NCBI RefSeq assembly: GCF_900120375.1
Contig: NZ_LT635480.1
Span: 1,184,840 to 1,248,839 of the forward strand
Reading direction: 5' to 3'
DNA length: 64,000 bases
Source of the DNA: Ndongobacter massiliensis
GTDB lineage: Bacteria; Bacillota; Clostridia; Tissierellales; Peptoniphilaceae
The notes below the pieces were generated by a model, which did not search any database, was not told the origin of the DNA, and saw only the letters and a list, made by a program, of their open reading frames with translations. Both the position numbers and the translations under genes were made by a program. Each line of letters opens with the position of its first letter. Position 1 is the first letter of the stretch. Of this stretch, positions 16,103 to 25,316 are shown in pieces.

Positions 16103-16225
16103 CAGTTCAGGTCGTTTTTTAGATGCTTTCTCCCGTTCTTCCGGAATAAAAGAATGAACTCCACCGTAAAACCTGAAAGCAACGCAAAGGCAGGGTGCCT
16201 TGTTCCCTACCATTTCATTTGGAAA
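16103..16225 (-). pseudogene. Gene fragment upstream of the IS remnant
   Basis: The minus strand reads FPNEMVGNKAPCLCVAFRFY then GGVHSFIPEEREKASKKRPE and runs straight into the IS remnant. No stop and no obvious start. It could be the 5' part of the gene whose 3' end is at 15869-16000. Not recognised. Confidence 0.35.
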
Positions 16226-16269
16226 ACCTTACCCGGTATTGCTGATCGCTTCATTCGGTAAATCGGAAT

Positions 16270-16719
16270 TTATCGGATTCTTATAGAATGTAATGCTCGC
16301 AGAGCATCCACAACATGCTGACCCCAATGCCCATTCCATCCACATTTCCATTCAAAGATAGCATTTCCGAATTTCCCGGCTTCATATTCCTTCATCCCTG
16401 CTTGCAAATCTGAAGCAATGTCGGAAAGATCATCGAACAAGTCTCCGCATACAGACTCTTCATCACTATAAGGATCAAATAGCTCCCGGTATGTCGTAGG
16501 AATCTGTTCATGAAAGCTGATAGGAATATCTCTAAAAAGATTCGAAGATCTTTTGATCGTTTCTGGCTCTGCTTCAGGAAGGTTCATAGCAGCTATATAA
16601 AGCATCACAAGTATCTCAATAAGAGAGGGAACTGTTTCAACTGTAACCACATTTTTAGCGATAAAGCAGCAGTATTCGTCTGCTCGTTCATAAAATTTTC
16701 TTGCTATATCCCGGTTCAT
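16270..16719 (-). CDS. DUF5063-type protein
   Basis: 149 residues beginning MNRDIARKFYERADEYCCFI, with SLIEILVMLYIAAMNLP, PYSDEESVCGDLFDDLSDIA and a C-terminal WKCGWNGHWGQHVVDALRAL. This matches the DUF5063 family of small soluble helical proteins with no known function. A ribosome site is GGTGG before the ATG. It is alone between relics. Confidence 0.7.
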   Translation of the reverse strand: MNRDIARKFYERADEYCCFIAKNVVTVETVPSLIEILVMLYIAAMNLPEAEPETIKRSSNLFRDIPISFHEQIPTTYRELFDPYSDEESVCGDLFDDLSDIASDLQAGMKEYEAGKFGNAIFEWKCGWNGHWGQHVVDALRALHSIRIR

Positions 16720-16785
16720 AACTCCACCTCTGTGAACTATACCTTGTTTCCACTTATGTGAGGCTTTATTGAACGTTCTATAAAT

Positions 16786-16965
16786 TTAAGACAAACCGAC
16801 GGCCGACTTTCGCATTTCGTTTAATAAGTATTCGCAAATGAAGTGAACTTCTGCACCCTGATAATTTCCCTTTACCGGTTTCTCAAAATATTTGCGATAG
16901 TTTCGACAAGATTTTTCGTTATTTTTAAGCTGCTCCAACTCCCACAAACAGCTACCGCCGCACCA
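16786..16965 (-). pseudogene. 3' gene fragment overlapping the end of the RNase gene
   Basis: A frame open from within the RNase E/G stop reads WCGGSCLWELEQLKNNEKSC, RNYRKYFEKPVKGNYQGAEV, HFICEYLLNEMRKSAVGLS, then a stop at 16786. The composition is protein-like but there is no start. It probably marks the joint between accessory DNA and core DNA at about 16,945. Not recognised. Confidence 0.35.
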
Positions 16966-17821
16966 AAACCTCTACCAATCCGGCTCGTGTAAAGCCGAGC
17001 ACCTTCGCGCGCAGGCGTTCCGCACGGACTTGTTGACGCAAGACGTTCAGGTATTGCGAGCGATCGGCAGACGACATCCGCAGCGCGTCGATAAGGACGA
17101 TCCCTTGCCGTTTTTGAAGCAAAAGCGCTCGCACGATAAGCGGAATACTCGCCCGGTTGACCATCTGCGCTTTCTTCTCTGGTGATAAGGAAAAGGACGC
17201 CGCCGTCTGATTGACATCAATAATATGCGCAGCTTCGGTCGAGTCAATGATGATCTCTGCCATCTCGTTCTCAATGACACGCCCGAGCCAGTAACGGCGT
17301 TGCGGTGCAGCTACCGGATCTTCCTCTAAACAGGTTTTCCGAACGGCATCCGACTTCTTCGGATCCACTTCATTTTTCTCCAACCAACGCAAAAAAGGAT
17401 CCCAAGCGGTTTTCAGCTTTTTAGGAACCGGATCGAAGATCAGCTGTGCACGCAATGCTTCGGCAGTTTTCGCATCCAGCGACAAGTACTCCGTAGCTAA
17501 CGGGCGTTTTCCATCGTAACCGTCTCGGAAGACTTCTACTAAGACAACATCCCCCGGTTTATGTTTGCTCGCCGCATCCTTCGTGCGCAACAGGATTTCT
17601 TCATGGTTCCCCGCCGACACACCGGACGTGTCAGGAGCAAGCGATCGGACCGGCATTCCCTGCAAAAGATAGGCGGACAGAGCCGGCACATACTGTAAAA
17701 TGCGCAGCCGATAAACGCCCCCGAGCATCGCCGTTTCCGGAAAGAGAAAACGGCGCATCCAAACGCCGTCTTCAAACAAACAAGCTTCTCTATGATTTTC
17801 ATCCAATAAAACGCGCTTCAT
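16952..17821 (-). CDS. Ribonuclease E/G family protein (short form)
   Basis: 289 residues from ATG 17821 (AGGAG, 5-base spacing). It lacks a clear N-terminal S1 domain but keeps the AU1/catalytic part: EIIIDSTEAAHIIDVNQTAA, then PLIVRALLLQKRQGIVLIDA and a GFTRAGLVEVLVRR end like GFTRLGLVEMTRKR. The two magnesium aspartates of RNase E map to IIDVN and LIDA. At under 300 residues it is much shorter than RNase G (about 490), so it is reduced or diverged. Likely endoribonuclease in RNA turnover, less certain than usual. Downstream of the mre/PBP2 cluster as in related Firmicutes. Confidence 0.75.
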   Translation of the reverse strand: MKRVLLDENHREACLFEDGVWMRRFLFPETAMLGGVYRLRILQYVPALSAYLLQGMPVRSLAPDTSGVSAGNHEEILLRTKDAASKHKPGDVVLVEVFRDGYDGKRPLATEYLSLDAKTAEALRAQLIFDPVPKKLKTAWDPFLRWLEKNEVDPKKSDAVRKTCLEEDPVAAPQRRYWLGRVIENEMAEIIIDSTEAAHIIDVNQTAASFSLSPEKKAQMVNRASIPLIVRALLLQKRQGIVLIDALRMSSADRSQYLNVLRQQVRAERLRAKVLGFTRAGLVEVLVRR

Positions 17822-17867
17822 AACCACTCCTGCTCCGCCTTGATCGCTATGGGCCTTCTCCCCATGC

Positions 17868-20800
17868 TTACGGCTTGGGAATATTCAAGTATGCGCATAT
17901 CGTATCGCGCACCATGGGAATTGCCGTGATACTCGGACCGCCCTGCGAAACGAAACCGACACTTACGATCTTCGGATCATCAAAGGGCGCAAAAGCCATG
18001 TACCATGAGTAATCTTCATAGGCGCCGCCCGTCTCCGGATTGATTCCGCCGCGTTCCGCCGTCCCCGTTTTGGAGCCGACCTGAATGGGCAAATTTCCGA
18101 AAACGGAGGCCGCATAATAATCCTGTGCCGAAAGCCGCATCCCCTCGCGCACGACTTCCAGAGTCTCCGGCGAAGACAATCCGACGTCTTCACTGACCGG
18201 CGCTTGCGTAAAGAGCACGCTCTTGTCGTCGTGGCTGCGAATTTCCCGCAGCAGTGTCAATTTCATCTTTTTCCCGCCATTGGCAATTGCCCCGCAGTAG
18301 CGGTTGATTTCCGCCGGCGTATAGGCATTTTGTCCTTGCCCGATAATCATATTCAAGGCATCGGCACTGCTCCAGTAAGCCTGTGTAAGATAATCGTATT
18401 TTACCTTATCCCCCAGACCGACATACGCATCCGGCAAGGGATTTTCCGCATCATAGCCCATTTGATCCAGCTTTTCAAAAACCACTTCTCTCGTCATCGC
18501 CTCCGCATTATCGACCCAGGAGACAATGGTTGCAATATCCGCACGCAGGTCCTCGTCATTTTTGAATACCTCCGGCTTTTTATACTTGGAGAGGTTGCCC
18601 TCGAGATATTGCTGTAACATCGCTTTTGTCAGGCTCAGCTTGCCGCCGGCACTCGGCACATTGCCGATCGTTTCCTGCGGTATATTGATCTCCAGCCCGG
18701 TCGGCTCATCCAACCCGAAACGATGCGCCATGTTCTGAATGTCCTCAACGGTGACATGTGCCGTCGGGTCGCTCCCGCCGCGCGGATCCATCCCCAACGC
18801 CAAGGTATAGAAATAGTAGTTGCAGGAATGTCCGATTGCGGTCGGCAAGGTCAACGTACCATGCGTCGCACGCGCTTCCGTATAAATTAAGCATTCAAAA
18901 CGCCGGTCTCCGATTTCCATATATCCGGAGCAGGTAATCGGCGCATAGGGATCCAAGCCTTTTTCCATCGCCGTAATCCCAACCAACGGCTTGAAAGAAG
19001 AACCCGGCTGTACCGCCGTCTGTGTGGCGATGTTCAACAGCGGTCGCGGCAGGTTCGTATTCTCCTCTTCATTCGGCATCAAAGACGTCCAGTCGCTGTC
19101 TGAAATGCCCGTGACAAAAAGGTTCGGATCATACGCCGGATAGCTTGCCATGCAGAGCAGTTCGCCGGTATTCGGGTCGGTGGAAATCGTCGCGCCGCTT
19201 CGCGCGTACGGAGAGTAGCGGAGTCCAAGATCGCCCCAGTCGGAAGCATACCCGCTTCCATTTTGCAGCCCGACGAGGGTTTTTTTCAACGCCTGTTCCG
19301 CCTGTATCTGCAAATTGATGTCAATGGACAGATACAGGTTGTTGCCCGCCTTCGGCTCCACAGTCTGCATCGTCGCCGTACGGTTGCCCGCCGCATCAAT
19401 CAGCACGGTACGCTTTCCGCTGACGCCATGCAGCGAGTCTTCAAAGCTTTCTTCCACCCCGGTTTTCCCAATGCGCTCCCCGGGCAGATAGTCGCCATTT
19501 GTCACGTATTTTTCAATTTCTTCATTCGTTGCGATATTGCCGATGTAACCCAAAATATGGCAGGCACTTTCCCCATAGGGATAGTAGCGAATGGGTTCCG
19601 AAGAAACGACAATACCGCTGCTGCTCGGAATGCTTTCTTCGATACGCGCTACCGTTTTCGCTGAAATTTCATAACACAGATTCACCGGGACATACGCGAG
19701 ACTGCCCTGCTGCGCCAAGCGATAGGCAATGCTCATAATGCCGAAGGCTTCCCGTTCGTCCCAAGTTGGGTCAATTTCGTACACCTTGCACATCTTTTGA
19801 AAACCGCCGGCGGCATCAACTTTTTCGAGTTCATTGCGTTTCAGAAAATCCGCCTGATCAATTTCATAGCCATATCGCCACTCGGATATGGAAATGCGCG
19901 GATATACGCCCTTCGAAAACATCGCCTGCTCTGCAAGCGGCGCATAGGTTTTGTCCGCGATGATCGCATCAAAAATACCCGCATCATTGCCCAACCGAAT
20001 CAACCGATCCATGGGCTTTTCGAGTGTTTTTTCTTCCTCGGCATAGCGCAGTGTCAATGCCTTCGCGTCTTTTTCGATGTCATAGGCAAGATTTGTTTCG
20101 ACGCCCTTCGCTTGCAGCGCTTCCAGCGCCGCCTTGGCGGGAACGACAAAATGATTCTCCGCATCAACATCCACCCGCGACAAAAACTCCTGCAAGGCCG
20201 CTTCTTTGACGATGTGAACAAAATCCTCCCGTGCCGTGCTGTTTTGTGTCACCTCCGGAAAGCGACGATGCAGGCTCGCCTTGTTCTCCAATTGCATTTG
20301 TTGAAAGGTATAGCGGTAGGGAGCCAATGTCACCGCGCCTTGCAATTCATGCGCCGTCAATACTTCATAGGCGCCGCGCCGTGCCACCGGATGATTGAGC
20401 ACCTTGCTCAGCAAATTGGGGTTTTCCGCCACCAATTGACTCAAAATCTGCAGCGGACTGCTTCCTTCAGCAATTTTTCCCTCCTGCACCCAGGCATCGT
20501 AGGTCGCACCCGGAACAAACGAAAGGGCAAAATCATTTTCCGGATCTGCCGCAATGGGCACTTCTACCCCCTTGAGCGACAACGCGTTCAGTGCGCGGGC
20601 AGCCACCGATACGCGGTAACTCCCGTCGGCATTCTTAGCCCCTTTTTCCAGCCACTCGGCCACGAGATTGTTGGCAATCAGATTGCGCTCCACATACGCG
20701 CGCGCCGATTCCTGCGTAGAAAATGCATCGTCATCAGTAGCATAGACAAAAATGTCCATTCCGATGGGAAAGGTCGTCAGATACTCCGCGCCATCCTGTT

Positions 20801-21107
20801 CGATGTATTGAATGAGCCGGCGGAGCGTCGCATTGCGTTCGCCCGTCTCCATGCGTGACAAGTCGTCCTGAAATCCCTGCACGGCAAAGGAAGAGCGCGT
20901 GCCCGCCAACAGAACGCCGTTGCGATCATAAATGTTTCCACGCGGCGCACTGATGGACACTTCTTTGATTCGTTTGGAATCTGCCGTCTTTCGGTAGGAT
21001 TCGCCCTTGGTAATTGTCAGGTCATACAGTTTTGCAACCAGGACTCCCATCAGCAAAACCATGACTACAACGAGGAAGCCCCAGCGTTTTCCGTTTTCTC
21101 GACCCAT
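17868..21107 (-). CDS. mrdA: Penicillin-binding protein 2 (class B transpeptidase), unusually long
   Basis: 1079 residues; one N-terminal membrane helix (FLVVVMVLLMGVLVAKLYDL). The PBP dimer region begins SISAPRGNIYDRNGVLLAGT. The transpeptidase motifs are SSFK at about 703, SCN at about 759 and KTGT at about 1013. Typical PBP2 is 600-720 residues; roughly 300-400 extra residues lie between the dimer region and the GVSGKRTVLID segment. This crosslinks peptidoglycan during elongation with MreC/MreD/MreB, encoded next to it. Starts 15 bp after mreD. The insertion is unexplained. Confidence 0.92.
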   Translation of the reverse strand: MGRENGKRWGFLVVVMVLLMGVLVAKLYDLTITKGESYRKTADSKRIKEVSISAPRGNIYDRNGVLLAGTRSSFAVQGFQDDLSRMETGERNATLRRLIQYIEQDGAEYLTTFPIGMDIFVYATDDDAFSTQESARAYVERNLIANNLVAEWLEKGAKNADGSYRVSVAARALNALSLKGVEVPIAADPENDFALSFVPGATYDAWVQEGKIAEGSSPLQILSQLVAENPNLLSKVLNHPVARRGAYEVLTAHELQGAVTLAPYRYTFQQMQLENKASLHRRFPEVTQNSTAREDFVHIVKEAALQEFLSRVDVDAENHFVVPAKAALEALQAKGVETNLAYDIEKDAKALTLRYAEEEKTLEKPMDRLIRLGNDAGIFDAIIADKTYAPLAEQAMFSKGVYPRISISEWRYGYEIDQADFLKRNELEKVDAAGGFQKMCKVYEIDPTWDEREAFGIMSIAYRLAQQGSLAYVPVNLCYEISAKTVARIEESIPSSSGIVVSSEPIRYYPYGESACHILGYIGNIATNEEIEKYVTNGDYLPGERIGKTGVEESFEDSLHGVSGKRTVLIDAAGNRTATMQTVEPKAGNNLYLSIDINLQIQAEQALKKTLVGLQNGSGYASDWGDLGLRYSPYARSGATISTDPNTGELLCMASYPAYDPNLFVTGISDSDWTSLMPNEEENTNLPRPLLNIATQTAVQPGSSFKPLVGITAMEKGLDPYAPITCSGYMEIGDRRFECLIYTEARATHGTLTLPTAIGHSCNYYFYTLALGMDPRGGSDPTAHVTVEDIQNMAHRFGLDEPTGLEINIPQETIGNVPSAGGKLSLTKAMLQQYLEGNLSKYKKPEVFKNDEDLRADIATIVSWVDNAEAMTREVVFEKLDQMGYDAENPLPDAYVGLGDKVKYDYLTQAYWSSADALNMIIGQGQNAYTPAEINRYCGAIANGGKKMKLTLLREIRSHDDKSVLFTQAPVSEDVGLSSPETLEVVREGMRLSAQDYYAASVFGNLPIQVGSKTGTAERGGINPETGGAYEDYSWYMAFAPFDDPKIVSVGFVSQGGPSITAIPMVRDTICAYLNIPKP

Positions 21108-21122
21108 TTTCGCCTCAATTCA

Positions 21123-21623
21123 TCAATAGCCCGAGTATTTGTGCACCGTTTGCGGTTTCAAAAACTGCTTGATGCAAAAGAGCACAGCCAAAAAAAGTAC
21201 GGCATTCAACACGGCTTCCAGCAGAAGCGGTACAACGAAATACCACGTCACCGAAATCGATCGCCGCAGAAGCAGGGCAATGGCCCAACAAAAGAATCTG
21301 TGAAAAAATGTTGCGGCAAAAGTTACCGCTACGCCCGCCATGCGGTTGCGCGAGGTATTTTTCATGACCGTGCCCACAAAAGTTCCAATCAGAAAATAAG
21401 ATAGGGCACGAATCCCGAGTACATCTGCAAAAATAATATCCCCCAGCAGTCCGAGTCCCAGCCCGGTGTAAGCACCCCACTTTTCACCGTAAAGAATGGA
21501 AATCGCAACGACAACCGCCAAAACGAGGTTGCTCTGCGCGGAATAAATTGGCAGGCGGGAAAGCAGCGTCGCCTGCAGAATTTGTGTGACCACCAAAGTC
21601 AGCGCATATTTCCACTTATTCAC
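21123..21623 (-). CDS. mreD: Rod-shape-determining protein MreD
   Basis: 166 residues from GTG 21623, which overlaps the mreC stop by eight bases (GTGAATAA); GGAGG lies six bases upstream. An in-frame ATG 108 bp further up would add a non-hydrophobic leader inside mreC and is unlikely. Five to six membrane helices (TLVVTQILQATLLSRLPIYS, LVLAVVVAISILYGEKWGAY). MreD is the membrane partner of MreC in the elongasome. Position between mreC and PBP2 supports the call. Confidence 0.9.
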   Translation of the reverse strand: MNKWKYALTLVVTQILQATLLSRLPIYSAQSNLVLAVVVAISILYGEKWGAYTGLGLGLLGDIIFADVLGIRALSYFLIGTFVGTVMKNTSRNRMAGVAVTFAATFFHRFFCWAIALLLRRSISVTWYFVVPLLLEAVLNAVLFLAVLFCIKQFLKPQTVHKYSGY

Positions 21624-22530
21624 CCGACACCTCCGTTTCTGCGGGCGCTTCGGAAGATACTGTTGTGTCAGAAGGTTGCGGCGTTCCTTCTGCGCGCAGC
21701 ACAAGCACACGATACAAACGGAAAAAATCAATGGGGCTGGATACCGTAATGCGCTTCGTCAATTCATCGTCAGACAGTCGCACGTCGCTCACACGGCCGA
21801 CATAGATGCCGCGCGGGTACACCCCGCCCAACCCGGAAGTGACAATGGAATCGCCCACGCTTATGCCCGCGGATTCTTCCATCGTATACCCGTACAGATT
21901 TTCCTCATCGCGCTGATTCAAAATACCATAGTCGCCGGTTTTCGTACCGAGAAAAGAAATATTGGACGAAATGTCCAGAATACTCGAAACCTTAGCATAA
22001 TTTAACCCGACTTCCGTCACACGACCGACCAATCCCGCGGATATCGGAGTTCCCTCCTCTTCCGTACGCACGCCTTCCACCACAGTATCACCGACGCGGA
22101 TACCGGCGTTGGATCCCGCATCAATCGTGAAACGAACAAAAGCGGGATCCTCTTCTTTCGCTGTAATCGTCGCTGCAACATAGCGATCCGGATCGGCCGT
22201 CAACAGATCGTACTCATTCTGCAAAAAAGAGCTCTGCTGAACCACCATCTCCATCGTGCGCAGCGATTCCTGCAATGCCTGATTCTCCTGCTCCAACTGC
22301 GCCACCTTTTCCTTGGTCGCTTTGGCACCGAAAATGCCCTCATACGCCGCCTGCAGCCCGGACGAAACTCCGTAAAAAACACGATTCACCGGCGCAATCA
22401 GAAGATTGAGCACCTTCGACGGCACCATCGCCGTATTAGGATTGCGGTCGGAAAAAAAAATCAGAAGAACCAGCACGCCCACCGTAATGAAAAACGGCAT
22501 CCGGTTCTTTTTTTTGCGATATGGAATCAT
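21616..22530 (-). CDS. mreC: Rod-shape-determining protein MreC
   Basis: 304 residues. A single N-terminal helix (FFITVGVLVLLIFFSD) is followed by a coiled coil at about 70-105 (EKVAQLEQENQALQESLRTM) and two beta domains with GDTVVEG, GLVGRVTEVG and GDSIVTSGLGGVYPRGIYVG, the MreC hallmark. It lies outside the membrane and links MreB/MreD with PBP2. Its ATG overlaps the mreB stop. The C-terminal 25 residues are low-complexity (TVSSEAPAETE). Confidence 0.93.
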   Translation of the reverse strand: MIPYRKKKNRMPFFITVGVLVLLIFFSDRNPNTAMVPSKVLNLLIAPVNRVFYGVSSGLQAAYEGIFGAKATKEKVAQLEQENQALQESLRTMEMVVQQSSFLQNEYDLLTADPDRYVAATITAKEEDPAFVRFTIDAGSNAGIRVGDTVVEGVRTEEEGTPISAGLVGRVTEVGLNYAKVSSILDISSNISFLGTKTGDYGILNQRDEENLYGYTMEESAGISVGDSIVTSGLGGVYPRGIYVGRVSDVRLSDDELTKRITVSSPIDFFRLYRVLVLRAEGTPQPSDTTVSSEAPAETEVSGE

Positions 22531-23546
22531 GCGCGCCCCCTGCGTTTCTGCATCGCATCAATGTTTTTCATGATATTCATTACGCCATGCACCGTATCAT
22601 GCAGCGGATCCGCTGAGACAGTGACCGGAATACCGATCTCGTTTTCCAGATAATCCGCCAGCCCGCGCATCTGCGCGCCTCCGCCGGTCAATAACAATCC
22701 GGAGCGCATAATATCAGAAGCCAGCTCCGGCGGGGTCTTTTCCAACGTGCGATGAATGCGATCCACCAGTTCCTGAATAAACACATGCATGGCCGCGGTC
22801 ACGTCCGAGGAAAAAACGATAATGTTCTTCGGCATACCGGTCGCTTCGTCGCGCCCGCCGACTTCAAAGGTCTGCATCTGCGCGTCATCATGAAAACTGC
22901 CCAAGACAATTTTCAGCCGCTCCGCCGTATTTTCTCCCAGTTCCAGCCCATAGCGCTGGCGTACGGTTTCCGCAATACTGCGATCGATCGAATCACCGCC
23001 CTGCGCAAGCGTTTCGGAGGTCACCACCCCATAGCGCGAAACCACCGCCACCTCCGTCGTGCCCGCGCCAATATTCAACACCATCGTTCCCTTGGTATTC
23101 TCCTGAATGACATCTGCCCCATACGCCGAAGCGAAGGTTTCTTCCACTAAGTAGACATCCCGCGCGCCCGCCTGCAAACAGGCATCCTGCACGGCGCGGC
23201 TTTCGACGTCCGTTGCGCCGGAAGGCACGCTGATCGTCAAACGCGGCGCCACAATGGAGATTCCGCGTATGGCTCGGTGAATGTAGTATTCCAAAAGCGC
23301 CTGCGTCAAATCAAAATCCGAGATGGCGCCGCCCTGCAGCGGACGCACCGCCGCGATATTTTCAGGCGACGTACCGATCAGCGCTTTTGCCTGCTCCCCG
23401 ATCGCCAAAATCTCCCGCTTGCGAAAATCCAGCGCCACCACGGTCGGCTCCTCGATAACGATCCCGTGGTCTAGCCGTGCAACGACGGTATTTGCCGTAC
23501 CCAGGTCAATGGCCAAATCCGGCGCGACCACCCGAAAATACTTCAT
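22527..23546 (-). CDS. mreB: Actin-like cell shape protein MreB/Mbl
   Basis: 339 residues with the actin-like nucleotide motifs: phosphate 1 DLAIDLGTANTVVA, phosphate 2 MVLNIGAGTTEVAVVS and adenosine GLLLTGGGAQMRGLADYL. Length matches MreB (about 335-345). It polymerises beneath the membrane and directs side-wall synthesis. First gene of the mreB-mreC-mreD-PBP2 unit; a 35-bp gap separates it from radC on the same strand. Confidence 0.95.
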   Translation of the reverse strand: MKYFRVVAPDLAIDLGTANTVVARLDHGIVIEEPTVVALDFRKREILAIGEQAKALIGTSPENIAAVRPLQGGAISDFDLTQALLEYYIHRAIRGISIVAPRLTISVPSGATDVESRAVQDACLQAGARDVYLVEETFASAYGADVIQENTKGTMVLNIGAGTTEVAVVSRYGVVTSETLAQGGDSIDRSIAETVRQRYGLELGENTAERLKIVLGSFHDDAQMQTFEVGGRDEATGMPKNIIVFSSDVTAAMHVFIQELVDRIHRTLEKTPPELASDIMRSGLLLTGGGAQMRGLADYLENEIGIPVTVSADPLHDTVHGVMNIMKNIDAMQKRRGRA

Positions 23547-23581
23547 AGGTTCCCCTCTCCTTGCGGTCTATCCCGCAACCG

Positions 23582-24265
23582 TTAGAGCAATCTGCGCTCT
23601 TGAAAACTCACATAACAGCCGTCCCCCGCGATGACATGATCCAAGACGGGGATGCCCACCAATTTACCCACCTCTGACAAGCGCTTGGTGATGGCGACAT
23701 CATCCGGGCTCGGCTCCGGGTCGCCGCTCGGGTGATTGTGCGAGAGAATCAGCCCGTGACTGCCCATCTGAATGGCTGCCCGAAAAACCTCCCGCGGGTG
23801 AACGAGTGTATTCGACAACGTGCCCACCGAAATAATATCGTAGCCGATGGGGCGCTTTTTTATGTCCATAAAAATCACACAGAACAACTCGCGCTCTTCC
23901 GGCTCATAGATCGTGCGGAAGAAGTGATAGACCGTGCGCGGATCGCACAATTGCAACTGCTTGTAGTTCTTTTGCTCGGTCAAACGCCTGCCCAAACTCA
24001 AGCCCGCCACAATCCGACACGCTTTGGTCTGCCCGATCCCTTCCTGGGCCATTAACTCGTGTACATTTGCCTTCAACAACCACGAGCGCTTCGTGCGCTT
24101 GCGCAAAATGGCATCCGCCAGTTCCACCGCATTGGCACGCGGTGTGCCCGTTCCGATCACAATGGCAAGCAATTCGGCATCCGATAATCCGTCGCTGCCG
24201 CGACGCATCATTTTTTCCATCGGCCGTTCGCTTTCCGGCAATTCCTTCATCGTTACATTGTACAT
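23582..24265 (-). CDS. radC: RadC family JAB-domain protein
   Basis: 227 residues. An N-terminal helix-hairpin-helix-like part (LSDAELLAIVIGTG, EGIGQTKACRIVAGLSLGRR) is followed by a JAB/MPN metalloprotease-like domain with the zinc motif HNHPSGDPEPSPDD and an upstream glutamate in EERELFCVIFMDIKK. Full family length. Despite the old name its role in repair is not proven. It commonly precedes mreB in Firmicutes, as here. Confidence 0.93.
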   Translation of the reverse strand: MYNVTMKELPESERPMEKMMRRGSDGLSDAELLAIVIGTGTPRANAVELADAILRKRTKRSWLLKANVHELMAQEGIGQTKACRIVAGLSLGRRLTEQKNYKQLQLCDPRTVYHFFRTIYEPEERELFCVIFMDIKKRPIGYDIISVGTLSNTLVHPREVFRAAIQMGSHGLILSHNHPSGDPEPSPDDVAITKRLSEVGKLVGIPVLDHVIAGDGCYVSFQERRLL

Positions 24266-24277
24266 TCGGTTCTCCTG

Positions 24278-24781
24278 TCAAAATTGGATTACCCGATTCA
24301 AATGTTCGGACACCAGGCCCGCACTCAGTCCGACGAAGAAACCCGTTACTACGCCCAAGAGGGTTAGCACGGGCAGATAGAGAAAAATGTTCGCACTGCC
24401 CAATACAACGCAGGCAACAAGCAGCTGCCCCACATTGTGAAAAAGCGCGCCCCATTCGCTGACGCCGACCAAACTGAACGGCGGCGTAAAACAGCGCTGC
24501 GTGATTCCCATGGCGACACTGGCGCAAATAGCACCAGAAAGGCTATAGAAAAAGCTGGTCACCGAGCCGGTCGCCAGCATTAAAAGCACCGACTTCAGCA
24601 CGGCAACAACAAACGCCTCCCGAAACCCAAAAAGCACCAACGTAACCAATAAGACGATATTCGATAAGCCCAACTTGGCGCCCGGCACGCCGATCGGCAC
24701 CGGGATCATGCCCTCAATCAGGGATACTGCTAGCGCCAGTGCAACTAAAAGGGCCAAAAATACCAGTTTCCGTACTTTCAC
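24278..24781 (-). CDS. Gx transporter family protein (heptaprenyl diphosphate synthase component I-like)
   Basis: 167 residues, five to six membrane helices, with VPGAKLGLSNIVLLVTLVLF, FYSLSGAICASVAMGI and WGALFHNVGQLLVACVV, characteristic of the Gx/Hpre_diP_synt_I family. The old polyprenyl-synthase label is probably misleading; it resembles an ECF-type substrate-binding membrane component. It sits 8 bp after a NusG-II protein; this pair is recurrent in anaerobic Firmicutes near flavin/Rnf genes. Function inferred only from context. Confidence 0.85.
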   Translation of the reverse strand: MKVRKLVFLALLVALALAVSLIEGMIPVPIGVPGAKLGLSNIVLLVTLVLFGFREAFVVAVLKSVLLMLATGSVTSFFYSLSGAICASVAMGITQRCFTPPFSLVGVSEWGALFHNVGQLLVACVVLGSANIFLYLPVLTLLGVVTGFFVGLSAGLVSEHLNRVIQF

Positions 24782-24789
24782 ATTCCCTC

Positions 24790-25176
24790 CTATCGCACCA
24801 CGCTGTCCGGCTTCTCCGCATTGGCATCCTCAATCGTCACCAACAAACGATGTGGCAGACAGACCAACGGAATCCCGGGATTGGAAATCTTCCCTTGGTG
24901 AACGCATAGCTTATCCGGGCAATCCGCCTCACGAATGTACACGCCTTCTTTCTCGATCACGACCGTATTCGTACCGAATTTTGAAGTGATCTTATACTCT
25001 TTTCCATCCGTTGAACCGTCCAACGGAATTTTTCTCTTCTCCACGCCGTCCACTTGAATGCTGACGTAACGATCGCAGTGATTTGTACCCAACCAGAAAA
25101 TCAAGCCGAATCCAATCAAACTGCCTGCGATCAAAAGACCGATCAGCCACCGGTCTGCCCTTGTCGTCTGAACCAT
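24790..25176 (-). CDS. NusG domain II-containing exported protein
   Basis: 128 residues from ATG 25176, chosen because GGGGAGGGG lies directly ahead; a longer in-frame start at 25218 lacks a site. One N-terminal helix (LIGLLIAGSLIGFGLIFWLG) is followed by a beta-rich domain: GVEKRKIPLDG, TNTVVIEKEGVYIREADCPD then KLCVHQGKISNPGIPLVCLP and HRLLVTIED. The cysteines in DCPDKLC and VCLPH are the family signature. Extracytoplasmic; role unknown, perhaps metal or flavin related. Confidence 0.85.
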   Translation of the reverse strand: MVQTTRADRWLIGLLIAGSLIGFGLIFWLGTNHCDRYVSIQVDGVEKRKIPLDGSTDGKEYKITSKFGTNTVVIEKEGVYIREADCPDKLCVHQGKISNPGIPLVCLPHRLLVTIEDANAEKPDSVVR

Positions 25177-25235
25177 GACCCCTCCCCATCGTGAGGAATA
25201 GTTTATCATGGTGCCCATGCCAATTCAAGAATGCA

Positions 25236-25278
25236 CAAGGCGAAAGCCAGCACCGAAATGTGCCACTTTCGCCTTGTT
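25236..25278. terminator. Hairpin between rnfB and the NusG-II gene
   Basis: CAAGGCGAAAG and CTTTCGCCTTG form an 11-bp stem about a 19-base loop. The side facing rnfB has TTGTTTTC on the plus strand. It separates the rnf operon (ending at 25317) from the next minus-strand gene and may attenuate or terminate transcription. Confidence 0.55.
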
Positions 25279-25316
25279 TTCGCAGGATTTTTCGATTTTA
25301 GAAATCCAGTACCGCT

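Noticed and set aside
19797-20858. 353-residue plus-strand frame opposite PBP2
   Set aside because: Antisense shadow of PBP2; its sequence shows no domain and the opposite strand has transpeptidase motifs.
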